Shown in pieces: positions 1-6,821 of a stretch of 23,142 nt of DNA. The position numbers and the translations under genes were made by a program. The stretch lies in the NCBI GenBank assembly GCA_045652245.1, contig JAZRTY010000016.1, forward strand, positions 1 through 23,142, written 5' to 3'. The notes beneath the pieces were generated by a model. It worked only from the letters and a program-made list of their open reading frames with translations. It had not been told where the DNA came from and searched no databases. The stretch comes from SIG622 sp045652245 (GTDB taxonomy: Bacteria; Bacillota; Clostridia; Oscillospirales; CAG-382). Position 1 is the first letter of the stretch; every line of letters starts with the position of its first letter.

Positions 1-132
1 GACATGGCTACGATCCGACTTCACCTGCCAAGCTTTTTGAAAAAAGCTTGACCAAAAACTTTAACACTTTTACGCCGACCAATCGTGCTTCGCACAACAG
101 GTCGGCGTGGTTTTTTTATAAAAATAACACAA

Positions 133-334
133 GCACCAAAATAACGCAAAAGTCTATCCATCCTGTGCCGTACTACAATAACAAGCCAGAAAAACCCTTA
201 CGTCGTTGTTTGACACAGAACAAAGTTTCAATTGCACCAAAATAACGCAAAAGTCTAAATTTCGTGTGCAGAACTTGCCCTACAAGCCAGAAAAACTCGT
301 ATGCCGTTGTTTGGCATACGAGTTTTTAAGTGTT
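133..334. repeat. Imperfect 101-bp tandem duplication inside copy A
   Basis: A 24-base block beginning GCACCAAAATAACGC occurs at 133-156 and again, identical, at 234-257. The block ACAAGCCAGAAAAAC occurs near 180 and again 101 bases later. The sequence between these blocks has diverged. This looks like an old tandem duplication with selective retention of two blocks. No coding potential is supported here. Confidence 0.75.
291..327 (-). terminator. Bidirectional intrinsic terminator downstream of kdgK
   Basis: Perfect 15-bp stem: AAAAACTCGTATGCC (291-305), loop GTTGTTT, GGCATACGAGTTTTT (313-327). It has a T-run on either strand. It lies about 40 bases beyond the kinase stop codon, so it is a natural terminator for that minus-strand gene. 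Confidence 0.75.
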
Positions 335-368
335 AAAGTTTTTTGGTTACTTTTTTTCAAAAAAGTAA

Positions 369-1388
369 CTATCTCTGTACTCTGCCGGAACCACCGTTCT
401 TGATGAGGGATTCAACCTCGTCAACTGTTACAAGGTTAAAGTCACCTGCGATAGAGTGCTTAAGACAAGATGCTGCAACAGCAAATTCGATAATGTCCTG
501 ATTTGCCTTTCCTGCAAGGATAGCATAAATAAGACCACCACCGAAGGAGTCACCACCACCAACTCTGTCAACAATGTGGATGTGATAAGTATTTGAGAAG
601 TAGTATTCACCGTCAGCATAAAGCATAGCTGCCCAGTCGTTGTCGTTAGCAGAAATAGAAGAACGAAGTGTGATTGCAACCTTTTCAAAGCCGAACTTGT
701 CAGCAAGCTGCTTTGCAACACTCTTGTATGCCTCGTGGCTTACAACACCTGCGTCAACGTTTGTGTTTTCAGCCTTGATTCCGAATACCTTTTCAGCATC
801 CTCTTCGTTAGCAATACAAACATTTACATAAGGCATAAGCTCGCCCATAACCTTGCCTGCCTTTTCACTTGTCCAGAGCTTCTTTCTGAAGTTGAGGTCG
901 CAGCTTACCTTAATACCCTTAGCACGGCAAACCTTGAGTGCGTCAAGAGTAATCTTTGCAACATTGTCACCAAGAGCAGGAGTGATACCTGTAAAGTGGA
1001 ACCAGTCAGCACCCTCGAGTATCTTTTCCCAGTCAAAATCTGTGTCCTTTGCTTCCATAATAGCAGAATGAGCTCTGTCGTAGATAACCTTTGAAGGTCT
1101 CTGAGAAGCGCCGTTTTCAAGGAAGTAGATACCTACTCTGTCGCCGCCTCTTACGATTTCGCTTGTGTCAACGCCATACTGACGGAGAGAATTTACTGCA
1201 GCCTGACCGATTTCGTGGGTCGGAAGCTTTGTTACAAATGCAGAATCCATACCGTAGTTTGCAAGAGAAACCGAAACGTTAGCTTCTCCACCACCGTAGC
1301 AAACCTCAAAAGCATTTGAATTGATGAATCTTCCGTTTGCATGAGGATTGAGTCTTAACATAATTTCGCCAAAACATACTGTTCTCAT
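369..1388 (-). CDS. kdgK: 2-keto-3-deoxygluconate kinase (PfkB/ribokinase family)
   Basis: Cytosolic sugar-acid kinase expected to phosphorylate 2-dehydro-3-deoxygluconate to KDPG, a step in uronate/pectin breakdown before aldol cleavage. The 339-residue protein is full length for the family. Visible motifs: N-terminal GEIMLRL, the substrate-side YGGGEANVSVSLA (31-43), and the PfkB signature DRVGGGDSFGGG (274-285) with catalytic base Asp280; VGGGD replaces the TGAGD of many ribokinases, as is usual in KdgK-type members. Start ATG follows GGAAAGGA. It is transcribed alone from a TTGACA promoter about 120 bases upstream and ends in repeat copy A, whose final hairpin includes its stop codon. No KDPG aldolase is in view. 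A different sugar-acid or fructose specificity cannot be excluded. Confidence 0.85.
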   Translation of the reverse strand: MRTVCFGEIMLRLNPHANGRFINSNAFEVCYGGGEANVSVSLANYGMDSAFVTKLPTHEIGQAAVNSLRQYGVDTSEIVRGGDRVGIYFLENGASQRPSKVIYDRAHSAIMEAKDTDFDWEKILEGADWFHFTGITPALGDNVAKITLDALKVCRAKGIKVSCDLNFRKKLWTSEKAGKVMGELMPYVNVCIANEEDAEKVFGIKAENTNVDAGVVSHEAYKSVAKQLADKFGFEKVAITLRSSISANDNDWAAMLYADGEYYFSNTYHIHIVDRVGGGDSFGGGLIYAILAGKANQDIIEFAVAASCLKHSIAGDFNLVTVDEVESLIKNGGSGRVQR

Positions 1389-1402
1389 ATTTTTTCCTTT
1401 CC

Positions 1403-1462
1403 GTCGCCATATGCGACAATAAAATAAAATTAAATGTAATATATTGCATTTTCCTGCAATAT
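1403..1462 (-). promoter_or_regulatory. Two palindromes in the kdgK leader (possible operator/hairpins)
   Basis: GTCGC-CATAT-GCGAC (1403-1417) lies just upstream of the kdgK ribosome binding site. ATATTGCA-TTTTCC-TGCAATAT (1441-1462) is an 8-bp perfect inverted repeat about 50 bases downstream of the predicted transcription start. Either could bind a sugar-acid-responsive repressor or fold in the mRNA. The role is inferred only from symmetry and position. Confidence 0.4.
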
Positions 1463-1503
1463 GTGATAAAATTAAAATAGAAAATCGAATTTCTCACAAC
1501 TAT

Positions 1504-1532
1504 AATATACTACAAATTTTACCATATGTCAA
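1504..1532 (-). promoter_or_regulatory. SigA-type promoter for kdgK
   Basis: On the minus strand, -35 TTGACA (1527-1532), 17-base spacer, -10 TATATT (1504-1509). A TATAAT on the opposite strand (1501-1506) overlaps it and could be the -10 of rlmH, but that one lacks a clear -35. Confidence 0.7.
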
Positions 1533-1608
1533 GAGAAAAACCGAACTTTCGTTATTTTTTCAGAGCTGTCGGGTTTTCATAGCTTTATATATAAGGAAGG
1601 AAAAAATT

Positions 1609-2091
1609 ATGCTACAGGTTGAAATAATATACCTTGGTGGTGAAAAGGAAAGCTACTACGCAGACGCCGCAAAGGAATATATAAAACGCTTATCAGGTCT
1701 TTGCAGTTTTTCCGAAAAAGTAATAAAGGACGAAAGACTGCCACAGGAGCCGAATGAAGCACAAATAAGTGTTGCACTTGAAAAGGAAGCCGACAGAGTA
1801 CTTGCCTCTGTTCGTCCTCAACATCTGAAGGTCGCTCTTTGCATTGAGGGAAAGCAGATAAGCTCCGAAGAGCTTGCACAGACGCTTGAAGATATACCAC
1901 TTCGTGGCTTTTCAGGGGTTACATTTATTATCGGCTCAAGCTTCGGACTTTCGGAAAAAGTAAAAAAGGCGTGTGATATGAGAATTTCAATGTCAAAAAT
2001 GACCTTCCCACACAGACTTGCAAGAATTATGCTGCTCGAACAGATTTATCGTGGCTTTTCTATTGTGCAGGGTAGAAAATACCACAAGTGA
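1609..2091 (+). CDS. rlmH: 23S rRNA (pseudouridine1915-N3)-methyltransferase RlmH
   Basis: SPOUT-class methyltransferase that methylates pseudouridine 1915 in helix 69 of 23S rRNA on the assembled ribosome, as a homodimer using S-adenosylmethionine. The 160-residue protein has family length. The knot region FIIGSSFGLSEKV (106-118) corresponds to the SAM-binding loop, and the C terminus LLEQIYRGFSIVQGRKYHK is the hallmark RlmH tail ending in YHK. The ATG at 1609 is preceded by AAGGAAGG. An in-frame extension 55 codons upstream exists but would begin in the kdgK promoter region without a ribosome binding site, so it was discarded. It is divergent from kdgK and followed by the pyr promoter, so probably monocistronic. 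Confidence 0.95.
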   Translation: MLQVEIIYLGGEKESYYADAAKEYIKRLSGLCSFSEKVIKDERLPQEPNEAQISVALEKEADRVLASVRPQHLKVALCIEGKQISSEELAQTLEDIPLRGFSGVTFIIGSSFGLSEKVKKACDMRISMSKMTFPHRLARIMLLEQIYRGFSIVQGRKYHK

Positions 2092-2146
2092 TTTTTGTAC
2101 AATAGTGACATATTTTTTGTTTTTCCGACAAAAAAATAAAAAAGAC

Positions 2147-2175
2147 TTTACAAACCGGAAAAATTATGATACAAT
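2147..2175 (+). promoter_or_regulatory. Promoter of the pyrR-uraA operon
   Basis: -35 TTTACA (2147-2152), 17-base spacer, -10 TACAAT (2170-2175). The transcript would start near 2182 and immediately enter the PyrR attenuator. Confidence 0.75.
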
Positions 2176-2201
2176 ATATGCAGTTGGAAACAGGCGTGAA
2201 C

Positions 2202-2313
2202 AAATCTTTAAATGGTACAGAGATGCCGTAAGATTTCATAATGTCACAGCAGGTTTTGTCTGCAGTTTTTAAGGAAATCTTGCGAGGGTGTACTCTTTCG
2301 CAGGAATTTTTTT
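2202..2313 (+). promoter_or_regulatory. PyrR-dependent transcription attenuator
   Basis: Three mutually exclusive hairpins are visible. The anti-antiterminator pairs AAATCTT (2202-2208) with AAGATTT (2230-2236) and displays GGTACAGAGATGCC (2214-2227), close to the Bacillus PyrR-binding loop (CAGAGA core). The antiterminator pairs CGTAAGATTTC (2227-2237) with GAAATCTTGCG (2274-2284), 11 bp with one wobble. The terminator uses the same 3' segment, CTTGCGA (2279-2285) with TCGCAGG (2298-2304), followed by T7 (2307-2313). UMP-bound PyrR stabilising the first hairpin would release the terminator and shut off pyrR-uraA. Confidence 0.88.
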
Positions 2314-2350
2314 ATGCCTATTTTAAGCAAAATCGGGGAAGGGGTGCAAT

Positions 2351-2893
2351 ATGCCGACATTAAAAGCTAAAATAATCGACGAAAACGGTGTGCGACGCGC
2401 ACTTATGCGAATTTCCCATGAAATATGCGAGGCAAATAAGGGTATTGATAATGTAATCCTTGTCGGAGTTCGGCGCCGTGGGGTTTCTCTTGCGAACATG
2501 ATTTGCGAAAACCTCGAAAAGATAGAGGGCGTTCGAGTGCCTACCTTTGAGCTTGATATCACCTTTTACCGTGACGACCTTGAAAAGATGACCGAAATTC
2601 CGTCATATCGCAAAAACCACGAAGTTTTCCAGGTGAACGGCAAAAAAGTAATTATCGTTGACGACGTAATTTACACCGGCAGAACTGCAAGGGCAGCACT
2701 CGAAGCGATTTTCTCAATGGGAAGACCGTCAAAAATCCAGCTGGCAGTGCTGGTTGACAGGGGGCATCGTGAGCTTCCGATACGTGCCGACTATGTGGGG
2801 AAAACAATTCCGACTTCAAAAAGCGAGATAGTTAAAGTCGGTACAACCGACTATGACGGTTTTCTCGGAGTTGACCTGTATGAACAGGACTGA
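2351..2893 (+). CDS. pyrR: Bifunctional pyr operon attenuator / uracil phosphoribosyltransferase PyrR
   Basis: RNA-binding regulator that senses UMP/UTP and PRPP and promotes termination in the pyr leader; most homologues also convert uracil plus PRPP to UMP. The 180-residue protein is of normal length. The type I PRPP loop VIIVDDVIYTGRTARAAL spans about 100-117 with the paired acidic residues DD at 104-105. The family segment VGVRRRGVSLA (38-48) and the basic C-terminal half are also typical. Start ATG at 2351 follows GGGGAAGGGG. The gene sits directly behind its own attenuator and 74 bases ahead of a uracil permease, the classic autoregulated salvage arrangement. Whether the enzyme activity is retained cannot be read from sequence. 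Confidence 0.95.
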   Translation: MPTLKAKIIDENGVRRALMRISHEICEANKGIDNVILVGVRRRGVSLANMICENLEKIEGVRVPTFELDITFYRDDLEKMTEIPSYRKNHEVFQVNGKKVIIVDDVIYTGRTARAALEAIFSMGRPSKIQLAVLVDRGHRELPIRADYVGKTIPTSKSEIVKVGTTDYDGFLGVDLYEQD

Positions 2894-2967
2894 TTTCCGG
2901 TATTATTGTGCGAAGGTATAATCGCACTTAATATAAATAAAAATTTTTAATTACGGAGGTAGATGTT

Positions 2968-4329
2968 ATGCAGCTTATTTATAACATCAAAGACAAACCT
3001 AAATTCTCGGCAAATATCGTATTTGCTATTCAGCAGCTTCTTGCCATTATGGCAGCGACAATCGCAGTTCCTGCGATAGTTCAAAACGGAATGACAGCTT
3101 CTGCAGCCCTCTTCGGTGCAGGTGTTGGTACTCTGGTTTATCAGCTTTTCACAAAATTCAGAAGCCCTGTTTTCCTCGGCTCATCCTTTGCATTCATAGG
3201 CTCAATGCTCGCAGCCTTTGCAGGTGGCGTTTCAATGTCGCTTGGCTTCCTCGGACTTATCCTTGGTGCAATTTTTGCAGGTCTTGTTTATGTAGTTATC
3301 GCAATTATCGTAAAATGTGTAGGTGTATCTTGGATTAACAAGCTTATGCCTCCGGTTGTAATAGGTCCGACAGTTGCAATTATCGGTCTGTCTCTTGCAA
3401 GCGCTGCTATCAGCGACGTTTTCTCATACGGTGCGCATGACGGAAACGGTTATGTTATGACAACAAGCGCGTGGGTTTCCTTTATCTGCGCTATGGTTAC
3501 ACTTTTTGTTGTAATTCTCTGCTCTACCTACGGCAAGAAAATGGCAAAGCTCATTCCGTTTATTATCGGTATTCTTGCAGGCTACATTGTAGGTCTTATC
3601 TTTACTCTTATCGGTGATGCTACCGGTAATGATGCTCTTAAGATTATTGATTTCGCTCCCTTTGCAGCCCTTGTTGACGGCGGTGTATCTCTTAAGACAT
3701 TCTTGGCACTTCCTCAGTTCACATTTGTTGAAGCTTTCAAGGGAGTAGCAGAATTTAGCTGGACATACGTTGCAACAATCGCAGTAGCTTATGTTCCTGT
3801 TGCTTTCGTTGTATTTGCTGAGCATATAGCTGACCACAAGAACCTCTCCTCTATTGTTGAAGCAGACCTTCTTGAAAATCCCGGACTTCACAGAACACTT
3901 CTCGGTGACGGTATCGGCTCTGCAGTAGGTGCGTTCTTCGGCGGTTGCCCGAATACTACATACGGTGAATCTGTTGGTTGTGTTGCAATTACTAAGAATG
4001 CTTCTGTATCTACAATTACAATCGCAGCTATTATGTCAATTATAGTTTCCTTTATTTCACCCCTTGTTGCGTTCCTCGATTCTATTCCGGGTTGCGTTAT
4101 GGGTGGCGTTTGTATGACTCTTTACGGCTTTATCGCTGTATCCGGTCTTAAGATGCTTCAGAAGGTTAACCTTGAAGAAAACAAGAATCTCTTTACAGCA
4201 TCTGCTATCCTTATTGCAGGTATCGGTGGTATGGCTATGTCTATCGGCAAGGTTACTCTTACTGCTATTGCTTGTGCACTCGTTCTCGGTATTATCGTTA
4301 ACGTTGTACTTTCAGGTAAAAAGGAATAA
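2968..4329 (+). CDS. uraA: Uracil permease (NCS2/UraA family)
   Basis: Inner-membrane proton:uracil symporter of the nucleobase-ascorbate transporter family. The 453-residue protein is hydrophobic throughout, consistent with about 14 membrane spans. Conserved substrate-site elements are visible: FAEHIADHKN (283-292) with Glu285, and GGCPNTTYGESVG (335-347) with Glu344, matching the two glutamates important in E. coli UraA. Start ATG follows TACGGAGG. A weak hairpin GTGCGA/TCGCAC (2908-2927) lies between pyrR and this gene but lacks a following T-run, so no second attenuator is claimed. The gene is co-regulated with pyrR and ends at repeat copy B. Confidence 0.93.
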   Translation: MQLIYNIKDKPKFSANIVFAIQQLLAIMAATIAVPAIVQNGMTASAALFGAGVGTLVYQLFTKFRSPVFLGSSFAFIGSMLAAFAGGVSMSLGFLGLILGAIFAGLVYVVIAIIVKCVGVSWINKLMPPVVIGPTVAIIGLSLASAAISDVFSYGAHDGNGYVMTTSAWVSFICAMVTLFVVILCSTYGKKMAKLIPFIIGILAGYIVGLIFTLIGDATGNDALKIIDFAPFAALVDGGVSLKTFLALPQFTFVEAFKGVAEFSWTYVATIAVAYVPVAFVVFAEHIADHKNLSSIVEADLLENPGLHRTLLGDGIGSAVGAFFGGCPNTTYGESVGCVAITKNASVSTITIAAIMSIIVSFISPLVAFLDSIPGCVMGGVCMTLYGFIAVSGLKMLQKVNLEENKNLFTASAILIAGIGGMAMSIGKVTLTAIACALVLGIIVNVVLSGKKE

Positions 4330-4404
4330 AGCATTTTTCGTGGGCTGCCGCCCACACCTGCCAAGCTTTTTGTAAAAAAATTGGCCAAAAACTTTAAATA
4401 TTGT

Positions 4405-4446
4405 GCCGGACTGTTCCACTTTGTGAAACAGTCCGGCGTGTTTTTT
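4405..4446 (+). terminator. Intrinsic terminator of pyrR-uraA
   Basis: GCCGGACTGTT...AACAGTCCGGC stem (4405-4437) with one internal mismatch, then GTG and six T. This is the left inner hairpin of copy B, about 75 bases after the uraA stop. Confidence 0.8.
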
Positions 4447-4462
4447 ATAATTAGTAAAAGAC

Positions 4463-4505
4463 AAAAACCACGCCGACCTGTTGTGCGAAGCACGATTGGT
4501 CGGCG
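4463..4505 (-). terminator. Intrinsic terminator of the thiolase-SDR transcript
   Basis: Minus-strand hairpin CGCCGACC...GGTCGGCG (4471-4505) with a nested CGTGCTTCGCAC-type stem, followed on that strand by TGG and five T. This is the right inner hairpin of copy B. Confidence 0.75.
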
Positions 4506-4592
4506 TAAAATATTAAAGTTTTTTGCCCCTCTTTTTTTCAAAAAAGAGGGCGTGGGGTTTGGGGACGAGTAGTCCCCAAGAAAGAGAGTGCT

Positions 4593-5339
4593 TTAGTGTA
4601 CAATCGACGCACCACTGCAAATAATACAGGTTCCCGAAACGTAGGATGCTTCATCACTTGCAAGGAAAGCAACAAGCGCTGCAATTTCCTCAGGTTGTCC
4701 CAGTCTTTGCATCGGAGTTGCTGAAATTTTACTGTTCAGCATATCCTCAGGAATGGCACGCATCATCTCTGTATCAATATAACCGGGCAGAACACAGTTA
4801 ACTGTAATTCCTTTTCTGCCAAGCTCTTTTGCAAGAGTTCTTGTCATTCCTTCCATCGCTGCCTTGGATGCGCTGTAATTTGCCTGCCCTGCATTACCGT
4901 AAGACGAGGTAGAAGAAATATTTACAATTCTGCCGTAACCCTGCTCACGCATCACCGGTACTGCATTATAGATACAATTGTATGTGCCAAAGAAATTCAC
5001 ATTCATAACCTGATGCATTTGCGCAGGAGTCATTTTGTGGAACATGGCATCTCTTGTGACGCCGGCGTTATTAACCAATATATCAAGTCGTGAGAACTCA
5101 CGCAATATGTATTCAAAGCTTTCACGAACCTTCTGCTCGTCAGAAATATCACAGCATACGGCAAGAATCTTATTTCCGTAAACAGACAACTCCTGAGCAG
5201 TATTTTTCACCTGCGCTTCGTCGTAATCGAGCAGCGCAAGCCCCCCGATTCCTTCTTTTGCAAGACGTTGCGCAATAGCTTTGCCTATTCCTTTTCCGGC
5301 ACCTGTTACAACGGCATATTTATCTTTAAAGTCGTACAT
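4593..5339 (-). CDS. fabG: Short-chain dehydrogenase, FabG/PhaB-like 3-ketoacyl reductase
   Basis: Cytosolic NAD(P)H-dependent reductase interconverting 3-ketoacyl and (R)-3-hydroxyacyl thioesters. The 248-residue classical SDR shows the cofactor loop TGAGKGIG (12-19), NNAG (90-93) and the catalytic triad Ser142, Tyr155 and Lys159 (YSASK). The PG motif (VLPGYIDTEM) after the active site is typical of FabG-type enzymes. It lies 14 bases behind a thiolase gene in one transcript and faces away from CoA-transferase and hydroxyacyl-CoA dehydrogenase genes. The likely substrate is therefore acetoacetyl-CoA or another short 3-ketoacyl-CoA rather than acyl-ACP; the symbol reflects family only. ATG at 5339 follows GAGGAAAAATT. 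It ends at repeat copy B. Confidence 0.85.
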   Translation of the reverse strand: MYDFKDKYAVVTGAGKGIGKAIAQRLAKEGIGGLALLDYDEAQVKNTAQELSVYGNKILAVCCDISDEQKVRESFEYILREFSRLDILVNNAGVTRDAMFHKMTPAQMHQVMNVNFFGTYNCIYNAVPVMREQGYGRIVNISSTSSYGNAGQANYSASKAAMEGMTRTLAKELGRKGITVNCVLPGYIDTEMMRAIPEDMLNSKISATPMQRLGQPEEIAALVAFLASDEASYVSGTCIICSGASIVH

Positions 5340-5353
5340 AATTTTTCCTCGTT

Positions 5354-6556
5354 TTATTTGCGCAAATTCTCAATAATTGTAGTAACACCGAGTCCACCAC
5401 CACAGCAGGAAGTAAACAGACCGTATCTTCCGCCTCTGCGTTCAAGCTCACGCATTGTGAACATTGCAATTCTGCCGCCTGACGCGCCGTTGGCGTGACC
5501 AAACGCAATTGCACCACCGTTGGGGTTCCAGATTTCACGGTTGATTTTCTTGCCACTCTTTTCTTCGATTTCTCTGATTACACCGAGGTTCTGAACAGCA
5601 AATGCTTCGTTACATTCCCAAACGTCGATATCATCAACTGTAAGACCTGCACGACGCAAAGCATCAAGGCTCGCATTTACAGGACCAAGCCCCATAAATT
5701 TGGGGTCAAGTGCGCTGTTACCTGCCATAACAAAACGTGCATACGGAGTATAACCGAGTTCCTTTGCTTTTTCTTCGCTCATAAGAAGAAGCATAGCTCC
5801 ACCGTCGTTTCTGCCTGAAGCATTACCTGCAGTAGTGACACCGTCCGGCTTTACACTTGCAAGCTTTGCAAGACCTTCCATTGTAGTTGTCGGACGGAGA
5901 AATTCGTCTGATGCAAAAACAACTTCGGGGGTCTTCTTTGTAGCAGGCAAAACTACGGGGATTATCTCATCCTTGAAATATCCGTTTTCGGTAGCACGAG
6001 CAGCACGCATCTGGCTGTTATATGCAAATTCGTCGCACTCCTCACGTGTAATGCCGTGCTTCTGTGCGATATTTTCAGCTGTTGTAATCATATCACAGGC
6101 ATCTGCATCAACAGGAGAAAGCTTCTGTGGGATAGATGTCGGGGGAATGAGCTTATACGGCTCGGTTGCCATAGAGAATTTACAATAAAGCTGGCTGTAG
6201 GATTCTGCTCCACCTGCAATCATAATATCGGCAGTTCCAATCATAATAGCTGCCGCTGCGTGGTTTATTGCATCAATTGCAGAGCCGCACTGACGTTCAA
6301 CATAGCTTGTCCAGGTATCATATCCGAGCTTTGATTTGAGTACTGCATATCTTGCAGGCGCGTGAGTGCCGCAATCGTGAAGCGCACTTCCCATATACAC
6401 ACCGTCAATATGTCCACCACGTTCTAAAATCTGTGTCTTTTCAAGAAGTCCGTCTATTGCCATAGCAGCAAGATGTGTCATCGGGAACTGACGGAGAGTT
6501 CCTCCGAGTTTTCCGAATCCGGTTCTTACACCGTCAACAATTACTACATTTCTCAT
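5354..6556 (-). CDS. Thiolase (acetyl-CoA C-acyltransferase family)
   Basis: Catalyses reversible condensation of acetyl-CoA units or thiolytic cleavage of a 3-ketoacyl-CoA. The 400-residue protein is full length. Active-site residues are Cys90 in RQCGSAIDAI, His354 in NGGAIAFGHANGASGG and Cys384 in the CxGGG motif (CCGGGLG, 384-390). Asn316-Glu317 in ECNEAFA is also conserved. The nucleophile motif reads QCGSA rather than the NCGSG or VCGSG of classical acetoacetyl-CoA thiolases, and the next motif is AGGAESYS rather than AGGMENMS. This makes it a divergent subgroup with uncertain chain-length preference. Start ATG at 6556 follows TTGGAGG. It heads a two-gene transcript with the SDR reductase, from a consensus promoter back-to-back with that of the CoA-transferase operon. 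Confidence 0.9.
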   Translation of the reverse strand: MRNVVIVDGVRTGFGKLGGTLRQFPMTHLAAMAIDGLLEKTQILERGGHIDGVYMGSALHDCGTHAPARYAVLKSKLGYDTWTSYVERQCGSAIDAINHAAAAIMIGTADIMIAGGAESYSQLYCKFSMATEPYKLIPPTSIPQKLSPVDADACDMITTAENIAQKHGITREECDEFAYNSQMRAARATENGYFKDEIIPVVLPATKKTPEVVFASDEFLRPTTTMEGLAKLASVKPDGVTTAGNASGRNDGGAMLLLMSEEKAKELGYTPYARFVMAGNSALDPKFMGLGPVNASLDALRRAGLTVDDIDVWECNEAFAVQNLGVIREIEEKSGKKINREIWNPNGGAIAFGHANGASGGRIAMFTMRELERRGGRYGLFTSCCGGGLGVTTIIENLRK

Positions 6557-6614
6557 TTTAAATCCTCCAAATTTAATAATATTCAGATTGATAATATTAT
6601 TTTTAAGTAATTAT

Positions 6615-6643
6615 ATAATAACACACAACCGAATATTTGTCAA
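6615..6643 (-). promoter_or_regulatory. Promoter of the thiolase-SDR operon
   Basis: Minus-strand -35 TTGACA (6638-6643), 17-base spacer, -10 TATTAT (6615-6620). The distance to the thiolase start leaves a leader of about 50 bases. Confidence 0.75.
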
Positions 6644-6760
6644 TATATTTTTTTAAAACAAGCATAATAACACAATAAACATAAACATAATTAAAAAAAT
6701 GATTCATCTTACATTTAAATGCCAAAATACACATTTTTTAAAAATATTTAGGTTTTTGTA

Positions 6761-6789
6761 TTGACAAACCGACACTTCGGGGTTATAAT
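6761..6789 (+). promoter_or_regulatory. Consensus promoter of the CoA-transferase operon
   Basis: -35 TTGACA (6761-6766), exactly 17 bases, -10 TATAAT (6784-6789), and a leader of about 26 bases to the ATG at 6822 with GGAGG. About 120 bases separate it from the divergent promoter. That AT-rich interval contains the palindrome CATTTAAATG (6712-6721), a possible regulator site. Confidence 0.85.
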
Positions 6790-6821
6790 GGACTTGTAAT
6801 TTTAGTTTTGGAGGTATTTTC

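Larger units (their letters stand above)
29..369. repeat. Inverted-dimer palindromic element, copy A
   Basis: Left half: hairpin CAAGCTTTTT/AAAAAGCTTG (29-50), terminal motif CCAAAAACTTTAACACTTT (52-70), then inner hairpin GCCGACC/GGTCGGC (74-106) followed by seven T. Right half in reverse: AAGTGTTAAAGTTTTTT (328-344) and hairpin GTTAC-T7/A-run-GTAAC (346-369). The terminal motifs are inverted repeats of each other. The last hairpin runs into the stop codon of the kinase gene. The same architecture recurs at 4340, 20612 and 23037. This copy is longer because it carries an internal 101-bp duplication. Confidence 0.8.
4340..4577. repeat. Inverted-dimer palindromic element, copy B
   Basis: From outside in: hairpin GTGGGC/GCCCAC (4340-4355), degenerate hairpin CCAA...TTGG (4361-4384), terminal motif CCAAAAACTTTAAATATT (4385-4402), inner hairpin (4405-4437). 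Then the mirror half: inner hairpin (4471-4505), AATATTAAAGTTTTTTGCC, hairpin CCCTCTTTTTT/AAAAAAGAGGG (about 4527-4551), outer hairpin GGGGAC/GTCCCC (4561-4576). It fills the gap between the convergent uraA and SDR genes. The right inner hairpin is nearly identical to the left one of copy A. Confidence 0.85.

Noticed and set aside
48..403. Small frames within 48-403
   Set aside because: Fall inside repeat copy A and its terminator hairpins; no ribosome binding sites or recognisable products.
2908..2927. Second PyrR attenuator or a promoter between pyrR and uraA
   Set aside because: The 6-bp hairpin has no adjacent T-run or PyrR loop, and the TATAAT it contains has no -35 partner.
3424..3891. 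155-codon minus-strand frame opposite uraA
   Set aside because: Lies wholly within a well-supported permease gene, composition is cysteine/asparagine-rich shadow coding, no ribosome binding site.
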